A DNA stretch of 39,489 nt. Origin: Actinacidiphila guanduensis (GTDB lineage: Bacteria; Actinomycetota; Actinomycetes; Streptomycetales; Streptomycetaceae). Shown here in pieces: positions 27,471 to 35,315 of this stretch (position 1 is its first letter; each line of letters begins with the position of its first letter). The notes under the pieces were generated by a model that saw only the letters and a program-made list of their open reading frames with translations, had not been told where the DNA came from and made no database searches. The DNA lies in contig NZ_FNIE01000025.1 of the NCBI RefSeq assembly GCF_900103985.1, positions 32,333 through 71,821 of the forward strand. The letters are read 5' to 3'. Made by a program: the position numbers and the translations under genes.

Positions 27471-27520
27471 CGCGCCGGCCTTGTCCGCCCTTCGGGAGGA
27501 GGGCGGACAAGGCCGGCGCG
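27471..27520. terminator. Perfect 20-bp bidirectional hairpin terminator
   Basis: Bases 27471-27490 and 27501-27520 are perfect reverse complements (left arm CGCGCCGGCCTTGTCCGCCC), with the ten-base loop TTCGGGAGGA. It sits between two convergent MFS genes, 32 bp after one stop and 24 bp before the other. It has no U tract on either side. Confidence 0.92.
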
Positions 27521-27544
27521 GGCCCGTCAGCACAAGGACTCCGG

Positions 27545-29026
27545 TTACGGCACCGGCCTCGTCGCCGGGGCGTCGGGAGGAGTGACGCTCCTGTGCTCCG
27601 GCACCGTGGGGCCCTCCAACGCGCCCAAAGTCAGCACGCTGCCTCGTCTTGGCATTGCCAGGGCCGCGACTGTGGCCAAAGCGACCACGGCTGCGCCCGT
27701 GATCAACGCAGGCCTCAGCCCGTCGACGAAGCTCTGCGCGGTCCCGTAGCCGCCGCGCGCCGAGAAGATGGACGACATGATCGCGATCCCGAGCGCGCCA
27801 CCCACCTCTCGTAGCGCGTTGTTGGCACCGGAGGCGATGCCCTGCTCCTCCGGCCGGACACTGGACATCACGAGGTTTGCCGCAGGCGCGAAGTACAACG
27901 CCATCCCGATACCGCTGAGGATGAGAGCGGGCAACTGTGTGGCGTAGGAGGCGTCGGCAGTGGCCACCACAGCCATGCACCCGAGTCCACCGGCCTGCAG
28001 AAAGAGGCCCGCCGCAACGACCGGACGTCCGCCGAGGCGATCGGAGAGGATGCCGGCTATCGGTGCCACGACCATCGGCACGCCCGTCCAGGGCAGCATC
28101 CTGAGGCCTGCCTCCGTGGGCGAATATCCGAGGACGCCTTGCATGTACTGGCTGAGCAGGAAGATCGACCCGAACATGCCGACGAACATCAGCGTGCTGG
28201 CGGCGTTGATGCCGGAGAAGGCACGGGATCGGAACAACCTCATCGGCAGCATCGCGTTGGCCGCACGGGAACTGTAGCGGACGAAGGCGGCAAGCAACGC
28301 GCCGCCCGCGAACAGCGAAGTCAGCACCAAGGCATCGGTCCACCCGTCGGACGGCCCGCGCACCAGTCCGTAGACGATTCCGAACAGTCCGCCGCTGGCA
28401 AGCAGGGTGCCCGGAACATCGAGGCGGGCGGCAGGACCGTACGACTCCGCGAGGCGCACCCGGGCCAGGGGAAGAACGGCCAGGCCGAGCGGGACATTGA
28501 TCCAGAAGATCCAGTGGTAGGAGAGGTGCTCCGTGAGGCTGCCGCCGATGAGCGGCCCTGACGCGATGGCAAGTCCGTTCACCGCGCCCCAGATGCCGAA
28601 CATCATTCCTCGCTTGGCCGCCGGAACAGCGGCGCTCAGCAAAGTGAGGGTGAGCGGCATCATCACGGCCGCTCCGATCCCCTGGACCGCGCGTGCAGCG
28701 ATCAAGGAGCTGATGCCCGGTGCCATCGCTGCTGCGGCTGAAGCGCCTGTGAAGACAGTGAGCCCGGCTATGAACAGCCGGCGTCGGCCGAAGCGGTCGC
28801 CCAGCGCAGCGCCGAACATCAGCAGCACCGCGAAGGTGAGTGTGTAGGCACTCACGGTCCATTCCAGATCGGACAGGGCACCGCCGAGGTCCCTACGGAT
28901 GGAGGGCAGCGCGGTGGTGACGACGAGGTTGTCGAGTGCTGCCATGAATCCGGCAACGCTGGTGATGATGAGGGCCCACCACATCGAACTCCGCTGTGGC
29001 TGGTGGCCTGCCTTGTTCTGGGACAT
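27545..29026 (-). CDS. MFS drug exporter, DHA2 (EmrB/QacA) 14-span family
   Basis: A 493-residue membrane protein from ATG 29026. Signature segments are the motif D1-like LDNLVVTTALPSIRRDLGG at the first span, GDRFGRRRLF (motif A), AARAVQGIGAAVMMPLTLTLL (motif B), GPLIGGSLTEHLSYHWIFWINVPLG (motif C, strongly diagnostic of DHA2), and about 14 hydrophobic spans. Family members expel cationic dyes, antibiotics and host antibiotics by proton antiport. Immediately upstream is a perfect palindrome at 29051-29064, a likely repressor operator, but no adjacent repressor gene is seen. It is convergent with the 12-span exporter. Confidence 0.93.
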   Translation of the reverse strand: MSQNKAGHQPQRSSMWWALIITSVAGFMAALDNLVVTTALPSIRRDLGGALSDLEWTVSAYTLTFAVLLMFGAALGDRFGRRRLFIAGLTVFTGASAAAAMAPGISSLIAARAVQGIGAAVMMPLTLTLLSAAVPAAKRGMMFGIWGAVNGLAIASGPLIGGSLTEHLSYHWIFWINVPLGLAVLPLARVRLAESYGPAARLDVPGTLLASGGLFGIVYGLVRGPSDGWTDALVLTSLFAGGALLAAFVRYSSRAANAMLPMRLFRSRAFSGINAASTLMFVGMFGSIFLLSQYMQGVLGYSPTEAGLRMLPWTGVPMVVAPIAGILSDRLGGRPVVAAGLFLQAGGLGCMAVVATADASYATQLPALILSGIGMALYFAPAANLVMSSVRPEEQGIASGANNALREVGGALGIAIMSSIFSARGGYGTAQSFVDGLRPALITGAAVVALATVAALAMPRRGSVLTLGALEGPTVPEHRSVTPPDAPATRPVP

Positions 29027-29050
29027 CTCTCCCTCGGAGCATCAGAGAAT

Positions 29051-29064
29051 AGTTATCGATAACT
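29051..29064. promoter_or_regulatory. Perfect palindromic operator upstream of the DHA2 exporter
   Basis: AGTTATCGATAACT is a 14-bp perfect palindrome 24 bp before the exporter start codon, within an AT-rich patch that would hold the promoter. The half-site AGTTATCG recurs at 29259-29266. Such sites are typical for TetR, MarR or PadR repressors. Confidence 0.65.
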
Positions 29065-29258
29065 AACTTTTCGGAAAATGAGCCGCCGAACGGAACCGCG
29101 AGTCCCTGACGTGCACAACCCCTGCGCCGGCACCCCAGCGGCGCGGGCCGCCGCGAGCACGACCAGTCGAGGAACATCGGGAAGGCGGCGCCGGACACGA
29201 TCGGGCCTCGCCGCAAGTAACGTGAGAACCGTGCCGAGCGAGCCTCGCAACCCACTTA

Positions 29259-29283
29259 AGTTATCGCTCAATCACTAATTGAG
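29259..29283. promoter_or_regulatory. Second half-site and CTCAAT/ATTGAG dyad
   Basis: AGTTATCG (29259-29266) repeats half of the operator at 29051. It is followed directly by CTCAAT (29267-29272), loop CACTA, then ATTGAG (29278-29283). This may be an upstream operator or a vestigial promoter of a lost divergent gene. The rest of the 396-bp gap 29027-29422 shows no gene. Confidence 0.4.
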
Positions 29284-29344
29284 TCAAGCTCTGTCAGCGG
29301 TGCCGTCCCATGCCTTGGGAGGTTGTTTCAGGGATGCGTAAACC

Positions 29345-29375
29345 CCCGGACAGTGACAACCACCCGGGGGTACAC
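29345..29375. terminator. Hairpin downstream of the hydrolase operon
   Basis: ACCCCCGG (about 29342-29349) and CCGGGGGT (about 29364-29371) are reverse complements separated by about 14-15 bases. The dyad lies some 50 bp beyond the stop of the minus-strand gene ending at 29423, a fitting place for its terminator. Position is read by eye to within a few bases. Confidence 0.45.
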
Positions 29376-29422
29376 ATGACATCTGGCTCAACGGCTGTGA
29401 GGCGCCGCCGTAGCGGAAAGGC

Positions 29423-29980
29423 TCAATTCCCGCTCTTGGCCAGGGCGTGCCGGCCGATGCTCGCCGCGTACAGCGGCGTCTCACGCCGGCAGTGGTCGCC
29501 GGAAGCGGCCTGGCGGGCGGCCGCGGCCTCTTCGAAGGTCGTGCCGTTCTTCTCGATGAACTCCATGAACTCCTGCGTGGGGTGGCTGGTGACCTGGTTG
29601 GTGTAGGTGACCGTGCCGTCACTGTTCTTCTTCACCGACAGGTCCCAGATCACCTGGACCGTCGTCCAGCCGTTCGGGGTGAGGACGTCGGATGTGGACA
29701 CCATGTGGCAGTGGTGCTTCTCGGTGATCTCCGCGACGTAGTGCTGCACCACGAGGCCGGTACCGATCATTTCCACGTTGATCGACATGGGACGCCCGTC
29801 GTCGGTGGTGGTGTACCCGGCGGCCTTGTGGTCCGGCGGGGCGCAGCGCTGGTACTCCGCGTCCGGCAGGTTCAGCAGCCAATCGGCGATGTCGATGGCC
29901 TCGTAGGGCGCGTCGACCGGCGCGTGCTCCGTCGATGCCGACAGGACCAGGTCGGAGAGAACCCTCTTCGAGTCGCTCAT
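29423..29980 (-). CDS. Conserved-looking hypothetical protein in hydrolase operon
   Basis: A 185-residue soluble protein from ATG 29980, with AAGGAG eight bases upstream. It contains DIADWLLNLPDAEYQRCAPPDHKAAGYT, then MSINVEMIGTGLVVQHYVAEI, CHMVSTSDVLTPNGWTTVQVIWDLSV and TYTNQVTSHPTQEFMEFIEK. The alternation of long beta-strands with a substrate-pocket-like layout suggests an SRPBCC or SnoaL-like fold, but I do not recognise a specific family, so no function is given. It is separated by 58 bp from the alpha/beta hydrolase gene upstream on the same strand and is probably co-transcribed from the promoter that carries the 31143 palindrome. The C-terminus (ETPLYAASIGRHALAKSGN) is polar and may be flexible. 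Confidence 0.7.
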   Translation of the reverse strand: MSDSKRVLSDLVLSASTEHAPVDAPYEAIDIADWLLNLPDAEYQRCAPPDHKAAGYTTTDDGRPMSINVEMIGTGLVVQHYVAEITEKHHCHMVSTSDVLTPNGWTTVQVIWDLSVKKNSDGTVTYTNQVTSHPTQEFMEFIEKNGTTFEEAAAARQAASGDHCRRETPLYAASIGRHALAKSGN

Positions 29981-30038
29981 TGCATTCTCCTTGCGAGGGC
30001 TGCGGTCGCGACCGCAGCGGTGTTGATGTTCTCTGTGG

Positions 30039-31013
30039 TCAGATAGTGTCGAGTGCGGTGCGCAGGGACGCGATGGCCTGGCTGATGGCTCCCTCGGCGG
30101 CGTGCGTCTCCCGCAGGGCGTTGAGCATGACGAAATCGTGGATGATGCCCTGGTAGCGGACCGCGGTGACGGGGACGCCCGCCTGGCGGAGCTTACTGGC
30201 GTACGCCTCGCCCTCGTCGCGCAGGACATCGGCCTCGCCGGTGATCACCAGGGCAGCCGGCAACCCGGCGAGTTGCTCGGTCGTGGCGCGCAGCGGGGAG
30301 GCGGTAATCTGGGCACGCTCCTCGGCGTCGGTGGTGTACTGGTCCCAGAACCACTGCATGGCGTCCCGCCGGAGGAAGTACCCGGTGGCGAACTGGTGGT
30401 ACGACGGCGTGTCGAAGTTCGCGTCGGTGACGGGGTAGAACAGGACCTGGAACTTCAGCGGCACGTCCCCGCGTTCCTTGGCCATCAGCGTCAGCGCCGC
30501 CGTCATGTTGCCGCCGACGGAGTCACCGGCGACCGCCATCCGGGCAGCGTCGAGGTCCTTCGTCGCGCCGTGTTCGACGACCCATCGGGCGACGGCGTAG
30601 TTCTGTTCGATGGCGACGGGGTAGCGCGCCTCGGGAGACAGGTCGTACTCCGGGAAGACGACGGCTGCGCCGACGCCGACAGCCAGCTCCCGCACCAGGC
30701 GGTCGTGGGTGTGGGCGTTGCCGAACACCCAGCCGGCGCCGTGGATGTACACGATCACCGGCAACGCACCCTGGGCACCTGCGGGCCGAACGATACGCGC
30801 CCGCACGCTTCCGGTCGGCCCTCCCTGGACCGTGATCCACTCTTCGTCGACCGCAGGCTTCGCGATCTCGCTCGACTGCACCTCGTCGACGGTCTTGCGG
30901 CCCTCTTCCGGCCCCAGGTCGAACAGGTAAGGGGGGTTGGCGGTCGCCTCCGCGAACGCGGCGGCAGCCGGTTCCAGGACCGGGGTGGCCGGGTGGGTGG
31001 GAGTCTCAGGCAT
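30039..31013 (-). CDS. Alpha/beta-hydrolase fold-3 esterase (HSL-like)
   Basis: A 324-residue esterase of the hormone-sensitive lipase group. The oxyanion-hole motif is YIHGAGWVFG (usual HGGGW, here HGAGW). The nucleophile elbow is GDSVGGN with serine near residue 167, and the acid and histidine are in GEADVLRDEGEAYASKL and YQGIIHDFVML. It has an N-terminal cap-like segment (PPYLFDLGPEEGRKTVDEVQ). Such enzymes cleave short-chain esters, lactones or acylated natural products in the cytoplasm. ATG 31013 starts just after the MPETPTHP opening. It heads a two-gene operon with the hypothetical protein at 29423-29980, and its promoter region carries the shared TGGGGAAAACCCCA palindrome. Confidence 0.93.
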   Translation of the reverse strand: MPETPTHPATPVLEPAAAAFAEATANPPYLFDLGPEEGRKTVDEVQSSEIAKPAVDEEWITVQGGPTGSVRARIVRPAGAQGALPVIVYIHGAGWVFGNAHTHDRLVRELAVGVGAAVVFPEYDLSPEARYPVAIEQNYAVARWVVEHGATKDLDAARMAVAGDSVGGNMTAALTLMAKERGDVPLKFQVLFYPVTDANFDTPSYHQFATGYFLRRDAMQWFWDQYTTDAEERAQITASPLRATTEQLAGLPAALVITGEADVLRDEGEAYASKLRQAGVPVTAVRYQGIIHDFVMLNALRETHAAEGAISQAIASLRTALDTI

Positions 31014-31142
31014 GATGCGTCTCCATTCAGCACGCGGAGGGTCCGGGTGACCACCCTCCGATGCCCCCAGTCTTGTCGGCGAGTGTGCACGCGGCTGTAA
31101 AGCAGACTCCAAACCCCTCACGGGCCGACCTGAGAGGAGGCG

Positions 31143-31156
31143 TGGGGAAAACCCCA
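31143..31156. promoter_or_regulatory. Palindromic operator candidate, copy 2
   Basis: TGGGGAAAACCCCA, extended here to the 16-bp perfect palindrome GTGGGGAAAACCCCAC (31142-31157), 129 bp upstream of the esterase start codon. Core, orientation relative to the gene, and distance to the start all match the copy at 10269-10282. Confidence 0.7.
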
Positions 31157-31219
31157 CGGTTGCGCTGATCCCCGGGACGACGACCGACATCACGCCGCGG
31201 CCGGCGCCACCCCCGCGGA

Positions 31220-31630
31220 TCAATCCGCCAGAGTGAGAGGTCCCCAATCCACATGCGTTGCCTCCTCCCCTCGCGCCACCAAGAGGTACGTCTCAGCAAG
31301 CCAACCAGCCACCAGGCCGGCATGCACGGTGAAGAGCGCGGTATGAGGGAATCTTCCCAACTCCAACCATACAAGCTCTCGCTCCGAACTGCTGATCTCC
31401 GGCCATACGGTGACATCCCCCTCACCGGCAGGGCGGGACAGACCCTCGGCCAGCAATTCCCTGGAAAATACCCACCGCACCGGATGATCGCCGTCCGAGT
31501 TCAGAATCAAAGACACGGCAAAAGGATCCCGTACGCTGTACGAGAGTTCACACTTGATCAACACCGGTAGCCGCCTGTCGACCCAGTAAGTGATCTCGAG
31601 AATGAGATGCCCTCTCCTCACGATTTTCAT
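31220..31630 (-). CDS. SsgA-like protein (SALP, cell-division/sporulation regulator family)
   Basis: A 136-residue protein (138 if started at GTG 31636). The segments ELSYSVRDPFAVSLILN, VRWVFSRELLAEGLSRPAGEGDVTVWP and ERELVWLELG are the core of the SALP family: the Y...DP.AV.l.f, W.F.R.LL..G...P.GEGDV..WP pattern is unmistakable. SALPs are restricted to morphologically complex actinomycetes and steer septum placement and cell-wall remodelling during sporulation. The C-terminus here (FTVHAGLVAGWLAETYLLV) differs from the usual ALESFL..T ending but keeps a helix. It is divergent from the LAL regulator gene. It supports a streptomycete origin of the window. Confidence 0.9.
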   Translation of the reverse strand: MKIVRRGHLILEITYWVDRRLPVLIKCELSYSVRDPFAVSLILNSDGDHPVRWVFSRELLAEGLSRPAGEGDVTVWPEISSSERELVWLELGRFPHTALFTVHAGLVAGWLAETYLLVARGEEATHVDWGPLTLAD

Positions 31631-31636
31631 ATCCAC

Positions 31637-31957
31637 TCGGCTTGCTTCAACTTCGGTCCTCTACCGAGCCTGCTCCGGTCCCCCTCGGAGGGACTGGAAC
31701 CTTTACCCACTCGTCCCCCCTCCAGCATCCGCTTCGCATCGTTTGCTTTCCATACGTCATCTGACGGTGGGCCCAGCCCCCGCTGGAGCAAGCGGACGCG
31801 CGCCACAGTCGCCGGCGGCCCGGGCCGGTCGCTCGTCTGGTACCGCCTCTCCCGGCGCCCTCAGCGCGAGGGGCACCGGGCTGGTCAGTCCTTGGAACCG
31901 AATCGCACCGAAGTGATCAGCTTGATGTCATACGCCCTGGTGAGGAAGACTTGCGCT
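31637..31957. other. Divergent intergenic region between SALP and LAL genes
   Basis: About 320 bp. The LAL frame stays open through it by chance, but without homology. I place the LAL start at 31958 on the strength of its ribosome site. No palindrome of the GGGGAAAACCCC type is seen here. It should contain both promoters. Confidence 0.5.
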
Positions 31958-34726
31958 GTGATAGAGCACGTTGCGCCTCCCGAGACCCTTGTCGGACGCC
32001 TGGAGGAGACATCCTGTCTCCGGGATTTTGTCCGCCAGGTCACTGTGAACGGTGGCGCGCTGATATTGTCCGGGGACCCGGGAGTCGGGAAATCCGCCCT
32101 CCTGGAAGCAGCTGCCCGGTTTGCACGTGCATCAGCCGTGACCATCCTCCGCGTGACCGGAGCTGAATTCGAGGCGCGCGTAAGTTTCGCAGCACTCAAC
32201 CAAGCGCTCCTGCCACTGGCGGACAGGTTTTCCGAACTGGGAGAGGAACACGCCAGGACCCTCAAGGTGGCCCTCGGCCTCGAATCCGGTCCCGCGCCGG
32301 ACCGACTACTGCTCGGGAGTGCCGTGACCATGCTGCTGAAAAATGAGGCGGCCCGCAGACCACTGCTGCTGATTGTCGATGACCTCCCGTGGCTCGACCG
32401 GGCAACTGCTGGAATCCTGTGCTTGATCGGGCGTCGGCTCGGCGGCACCAGGGCCGGCCTGCTTGCGGCATATCGCACCGGTGAGGCAGGCTATCTCGAC
32501 GCTTCCGGGCTACCGCAGAAAGGCATCGGCGCCTTGAGCGACGATGCCTCGGCGCGACTTCTGTCCGACCGCTTTCCCCATCTGGGCGCTGCGGTGCGGG
32601 CGCGGGTGCTGGCCACTGCCCAGGGAAACCCTCTTGCCCTGCTGGAGTTGCCCCAGGCTCTGCACTCCGAGGTACGGGGCTCCTCACGTCCCCTCCCCCG
32701 GTTTCTCCCGCTGGGTGAGCGCCTGCAACGGCTCTACGCCTCTCAGGTACGCGCTCTGCCGACGCCCACCAGGACGCTGCTTCTGGCAGCTGCCCTGGAA
32801 AGCACCTGTGAACTTCGCCTGCTGCAGGCGGCCGCGAGCGCCGGCTACAACCTGGACGATCTCGCGCCGGCCGAGAGACAGAAGCTCGTATGGGTGGACG
32901 CCGACTCACAACGCGTCACCTTCCGCCATCCCCTTCTGCGTGCGGCCGTGGTCGCGGAGTCGACCTCCGACGAGCGCCGGCGTGTCCACCGGGCGCTGTC
33001 CGTCGCCCTCGCCGCTGATCTCGAACGCCGGGCTTGGCACCTGGGCGAGGCCACGGTGGAGCCCGATGAGGAGGTCGCGGCCCTCTTGGAGGCGGCAGCG
33101 CGCCGTGTTGCCAGTCGCGGGGATTACGAGGCGGCGATCTCGCTGCTCTGCCGCGCGGCCGACCTCAGCCCCTCGGCCGACGACCGCAGGCGACGCATGG
33201 CGGAGGCCGCCTTCATGGGGGCAGAGGGCATGGCGCCGGGCCGGAACGCGGCGGAACTGCTGGAAGGAGCCCGTCAAGCGGGCCGGCCGGCGCGGGTGTC
33301 CCTCCACTACGCTTCTGCCGCGGCTCTGCTCGTGCTCGGCGCCGACGGTCAACTCGACACCGCCCACGGACTCATGGCCGGGGCAATCCGCGCCTACGAA
33401 CGGCCCGCGGACGGGGACGACCAGGAGCTGCGCCACGCGCTGCGCACACTTGCCGGGCTGTGCTACATGGGTCAGCGAAGCGACTTGTGGCCCGCCCTGC
33501 ACGAAGGGATCGCCAAACTCGCGTCCGGTCCCCCGGAGCTGCTCTCGGTGTGTCTGGGAATGGCGGCAGACCCGGTACGGACCGGCGTCGCCATGCTGCC
33601 CCGGCTGGAGCGGGCGCTGGCCTCTGTCCACCGGGAAACCGATCCCGTGGCCGTACAGACCCTCGCATCGAGCGCAACGTTCGCGGACCGCATCGGTGAT
33701 GTGCGCGAGCCGCTCTTGCGCATCGTCCAGGCAGGACGTGCCGGAGGGTCGGGCAGAAACCGGATCGGGGCCCTGATGCATCTTTGCATCGACAACTTCC
33801 ATCGGGGCCAGTGGGCCGAGGCGGCGGAACTCGCCGCAGAGGGGCTGTCCGTCTGCGAGGAATTCGGCGCCTCCTCGCTCAGTTGGTGCTTCCATTATCA
33901 CCAGGCGTTGCAGGCAGCCGTGCATGGAAGGTTCGAGGCAAGCAGGGCGCTGGCCGGCCAGGTGATCAGCTGGAGCGGACCGCGTGGCATAAGCATGGCC
34001 TGGACCTACGCCCATCATGCTCTCGTACTGGCCGCTGCCGGACAGAGCGACTTCGAGAACACTTATAGGTATGCCACGGTGATCAGTCCGGCGGGCACTC
34101 TCACCCCTTATGTGCCGCAAGGCCTGTGGGTAGCCCTCGACCTTGTGGAGTCCGCTGTGCGCACCGGGCGGACGGCCGAAGCGGAGCGGCACGCCGGCAT
34201 GCTGCAGGAGACAGGCGTAGCCGCGCTGTCGCCTCGGCTTGCGCTCGTGGTGGCGGCCTGCGCGGCCCTGGTCGCAAAGGATGACGACGCTGTCGAGGCA
34301 TTCGACCGGGCGCTGGGTCTGCCCAGGGTGCAGGAATGGCCGTTCGACGCAGCCCGGGTCCGTCTCCTGTACGGTGAGCGCCTCCGCCGTATCCGAGCCG
34401 CCGGCGAGGCCCGGGCCCAGCTCGAACCGGCGCTCGCCATCTTCGAAGAGCTCGATGCTGCCCCATGGGCCGCTCGCGCCGAGCGTGAACTGAGAGCGGC
34501 AGGCCGCATGCGGCGCAACAGGTCCAGCACCCCGGGATCGGCAGGCCTGACTCCTCAGGAGATGGAGATCGCGCGGCTCGCGGCCTCCGGAATGACGAAC
34601 AAGCAGATAGCAGAGCAGTTGTTCCTGTCGCCGCGAACAGTGAGCACCCACCTTTACCAGATCTTCCCGAAGCTGGGTATCACCAAGCGTGCGGCCCTGC
34701 GCGACGCCATCGGCAGCGATACGTGA
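31958..34726 (+). CDS. LAL-family (large ATP-binding LuxR) transcriptional regulator
   Basis: A 922-residue regulator. GTG 31958 is chosen because GAGGAAG lies nine bases upstream and the ATPase homology (ETLVGRLEETSCLRDF) starts directly after; the open frame extends 350 bp further upstream without homology. The Walker A is SGDPGVGKS (residues about 38-46) and the Walker B LLLIVDDLPWLD (about 137-148). A long helical, TPR-like middle follows, then a C-terminal LuxR helix-turn-helix at about 864-917: LTPQEMEIARLAASGMTNKQIAEQLF, then SPRTVSTHLYQIFPKLGI. LAL proteins are MalT-like, ligand- and ATP-dependent activators, frequent in polyketide clusters. No such cluster is seen here. Candidate targets are promoters with the GGGGAAAACCCC palindrome, including the esterase operon 3 kb away. 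Confidence 0.94.
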   Translation: MIEHVAPPETLVGRLEETSCLRDFVRQVTVNGGALILSGDPGVGKSALLEAAARFARASAVTILRVTGAEFEARVSFAALNQALLPLADRFSELGEEHARTLKVALGLESGPAPDRLLLGSAVTMLLKNEAARRPLLLIVDDLPWLDRATAGILCLIGRRLGGTRAGLLAAYRTGEAGYLDASGLPQKGIGALSDDASARLLSDRFPHLGAAVRARVLATAQGNPLALLELPQALHSEVRGSSRPLPRFLPLGERLQRLYASQVRALPTPTRTLLLAAALESTCELRLLQAAASAGYNLDDLAPAERQKLVWVDADSQRVTFRHPLLRAAVVAESTSDERRRVHRALSVALAADLERRAWHLGEATVEPDEEVAALLEAAARRVASRGDYEAAISLLCRAADLSPSADDRRRRMAEAAFMGAEGMAPGRNAAELLEGARQAGRPARVSLHYASAAALLVLGADGQLDTAHGLMAGAIRAYERPADGDDQELRHALRTLAGLCYMGQRSDLWPALHEGIAKLASGPPELLSVCLGMAADPVRTGVAMLPRLERALASVHRETDPVAVQTLASSATFADRIGDVREPLLRIVQAGRAGGSGRNRIGALMHLCIDNFHRGQWAEAAELAAEGLSVCEEFGASSLSWCFHYHQALQAAVHGRFEASRALAGQVISWSGPRGISMAWTYAHHALVLAAAGQSDFENTYRYATVISPAGTLTPYVPQGLWVALDLVESAVRTGRTAEAERHAGMLQETGVAALSPRLALVVAACAALVAKDDDAVEAFDRALGLPRVQEWPFDAARVRLLYGERLRRIRAAGEARAQLEPALAIFEELDAAPWAARAERELRAAGRMRRNRSSTPGSAGLTPQEMEIARLAASGMTNKQIAEQLFLSPRTVSTHLYQIFPKLGITKRAALRDAIGSDT

Positions 34727-34744
34727 CAGGGCCGGTGTGGAGCT

Positions 34745-35300
34745 GTGATCAAGGCTGTGATTCGAGGTGTCGGAACCAGAGGAGGACGGCGCATGATTCG
34801 AGTCCGTCCTGGTAGCTTTCAGGTTGTTTGTCGCAGCGGACGGCGAGGCCGCGCCAGCCCTTGGTCTCGTTGATGGTGCGTTCGACACTGTTGCGGAGTT
34901 TGTACAACTGCTTGCCGCAGGTGACGGGCCGTCCGCCGCCGCGGTTCCTGCGGTGGGCGACCTGATCCTTCTTCTCGGGGATGACCACTTTGATCCCACG
35001 GTTGCGCAGGCGGGAGCGTTTCTTGCGGGACGAGTAGCCTTGTCGCCGGCGACCGCGCCGGGTCGGGTACGGGGCCGGGCGACCGGGCGGGGACGCGGAT
35101 CTTGTTCAGGACCGGGATGAACTGCAGACTGTCTCCCGCCCGCTTCGCGGTGATCTTGAGCCAGAGGGGCAGGCATTGCGGCACGCTGGACAGATGCGTC
35201 TTGGTGATCGGTCCCCAGCGGGAACGTCCCAGGTCAGCGGCGGCGAGCCGCGCCCTGCGCAGGCCACAGCCCGTCGGTGCATCGGCCCTACGAGTTCGAC
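34745..35300 (-). pseudogene. Degraded IS5-family transposase remnant
   Basis: Minus-strand pieces in order are LGRSRWGPITKTHL, GDSLQFIPVLNKIRVP, AGDK then (next frame) RLRNRGIKVVIPEKKDQVAHRR (start of frame 34988), GGGRPV and LYKLRNSVERTINETKGWRGLAVRCDK. They match the second half of the same transposase type found at 37316-38358 (GLGRSRGGLSSKIH, GDSPQF, AADRAYSS, VIPEKIDQ, NTVERCFQKIKTWRGLATRYDK). One missing base at the AGDK-A-YSS position (about 35035), many substitutions and no N-terminal half make it inactive. No terminal repeats were found, and the edges are approximate. Confidence 0.8.
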
Positions 35301-35315
35301 CTCGGTAACGGACCA

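Noticed and set aside
31607..31957. Upstream extension of the LAL reading frame
   Set aside because: It overlaps the divergent SALP start, has no homology, and a better start with GAGGAAG exists at 31958.
32906..35176. A 756-codon open frame on the minus strand opposite the LAL regulator
   Set aside because: It is antisense to a protein with clear Walker and LuxR motifs, and its own translation is Arg/Gly/His-rich without domains. Such shadows are usual in high-GC DNA.
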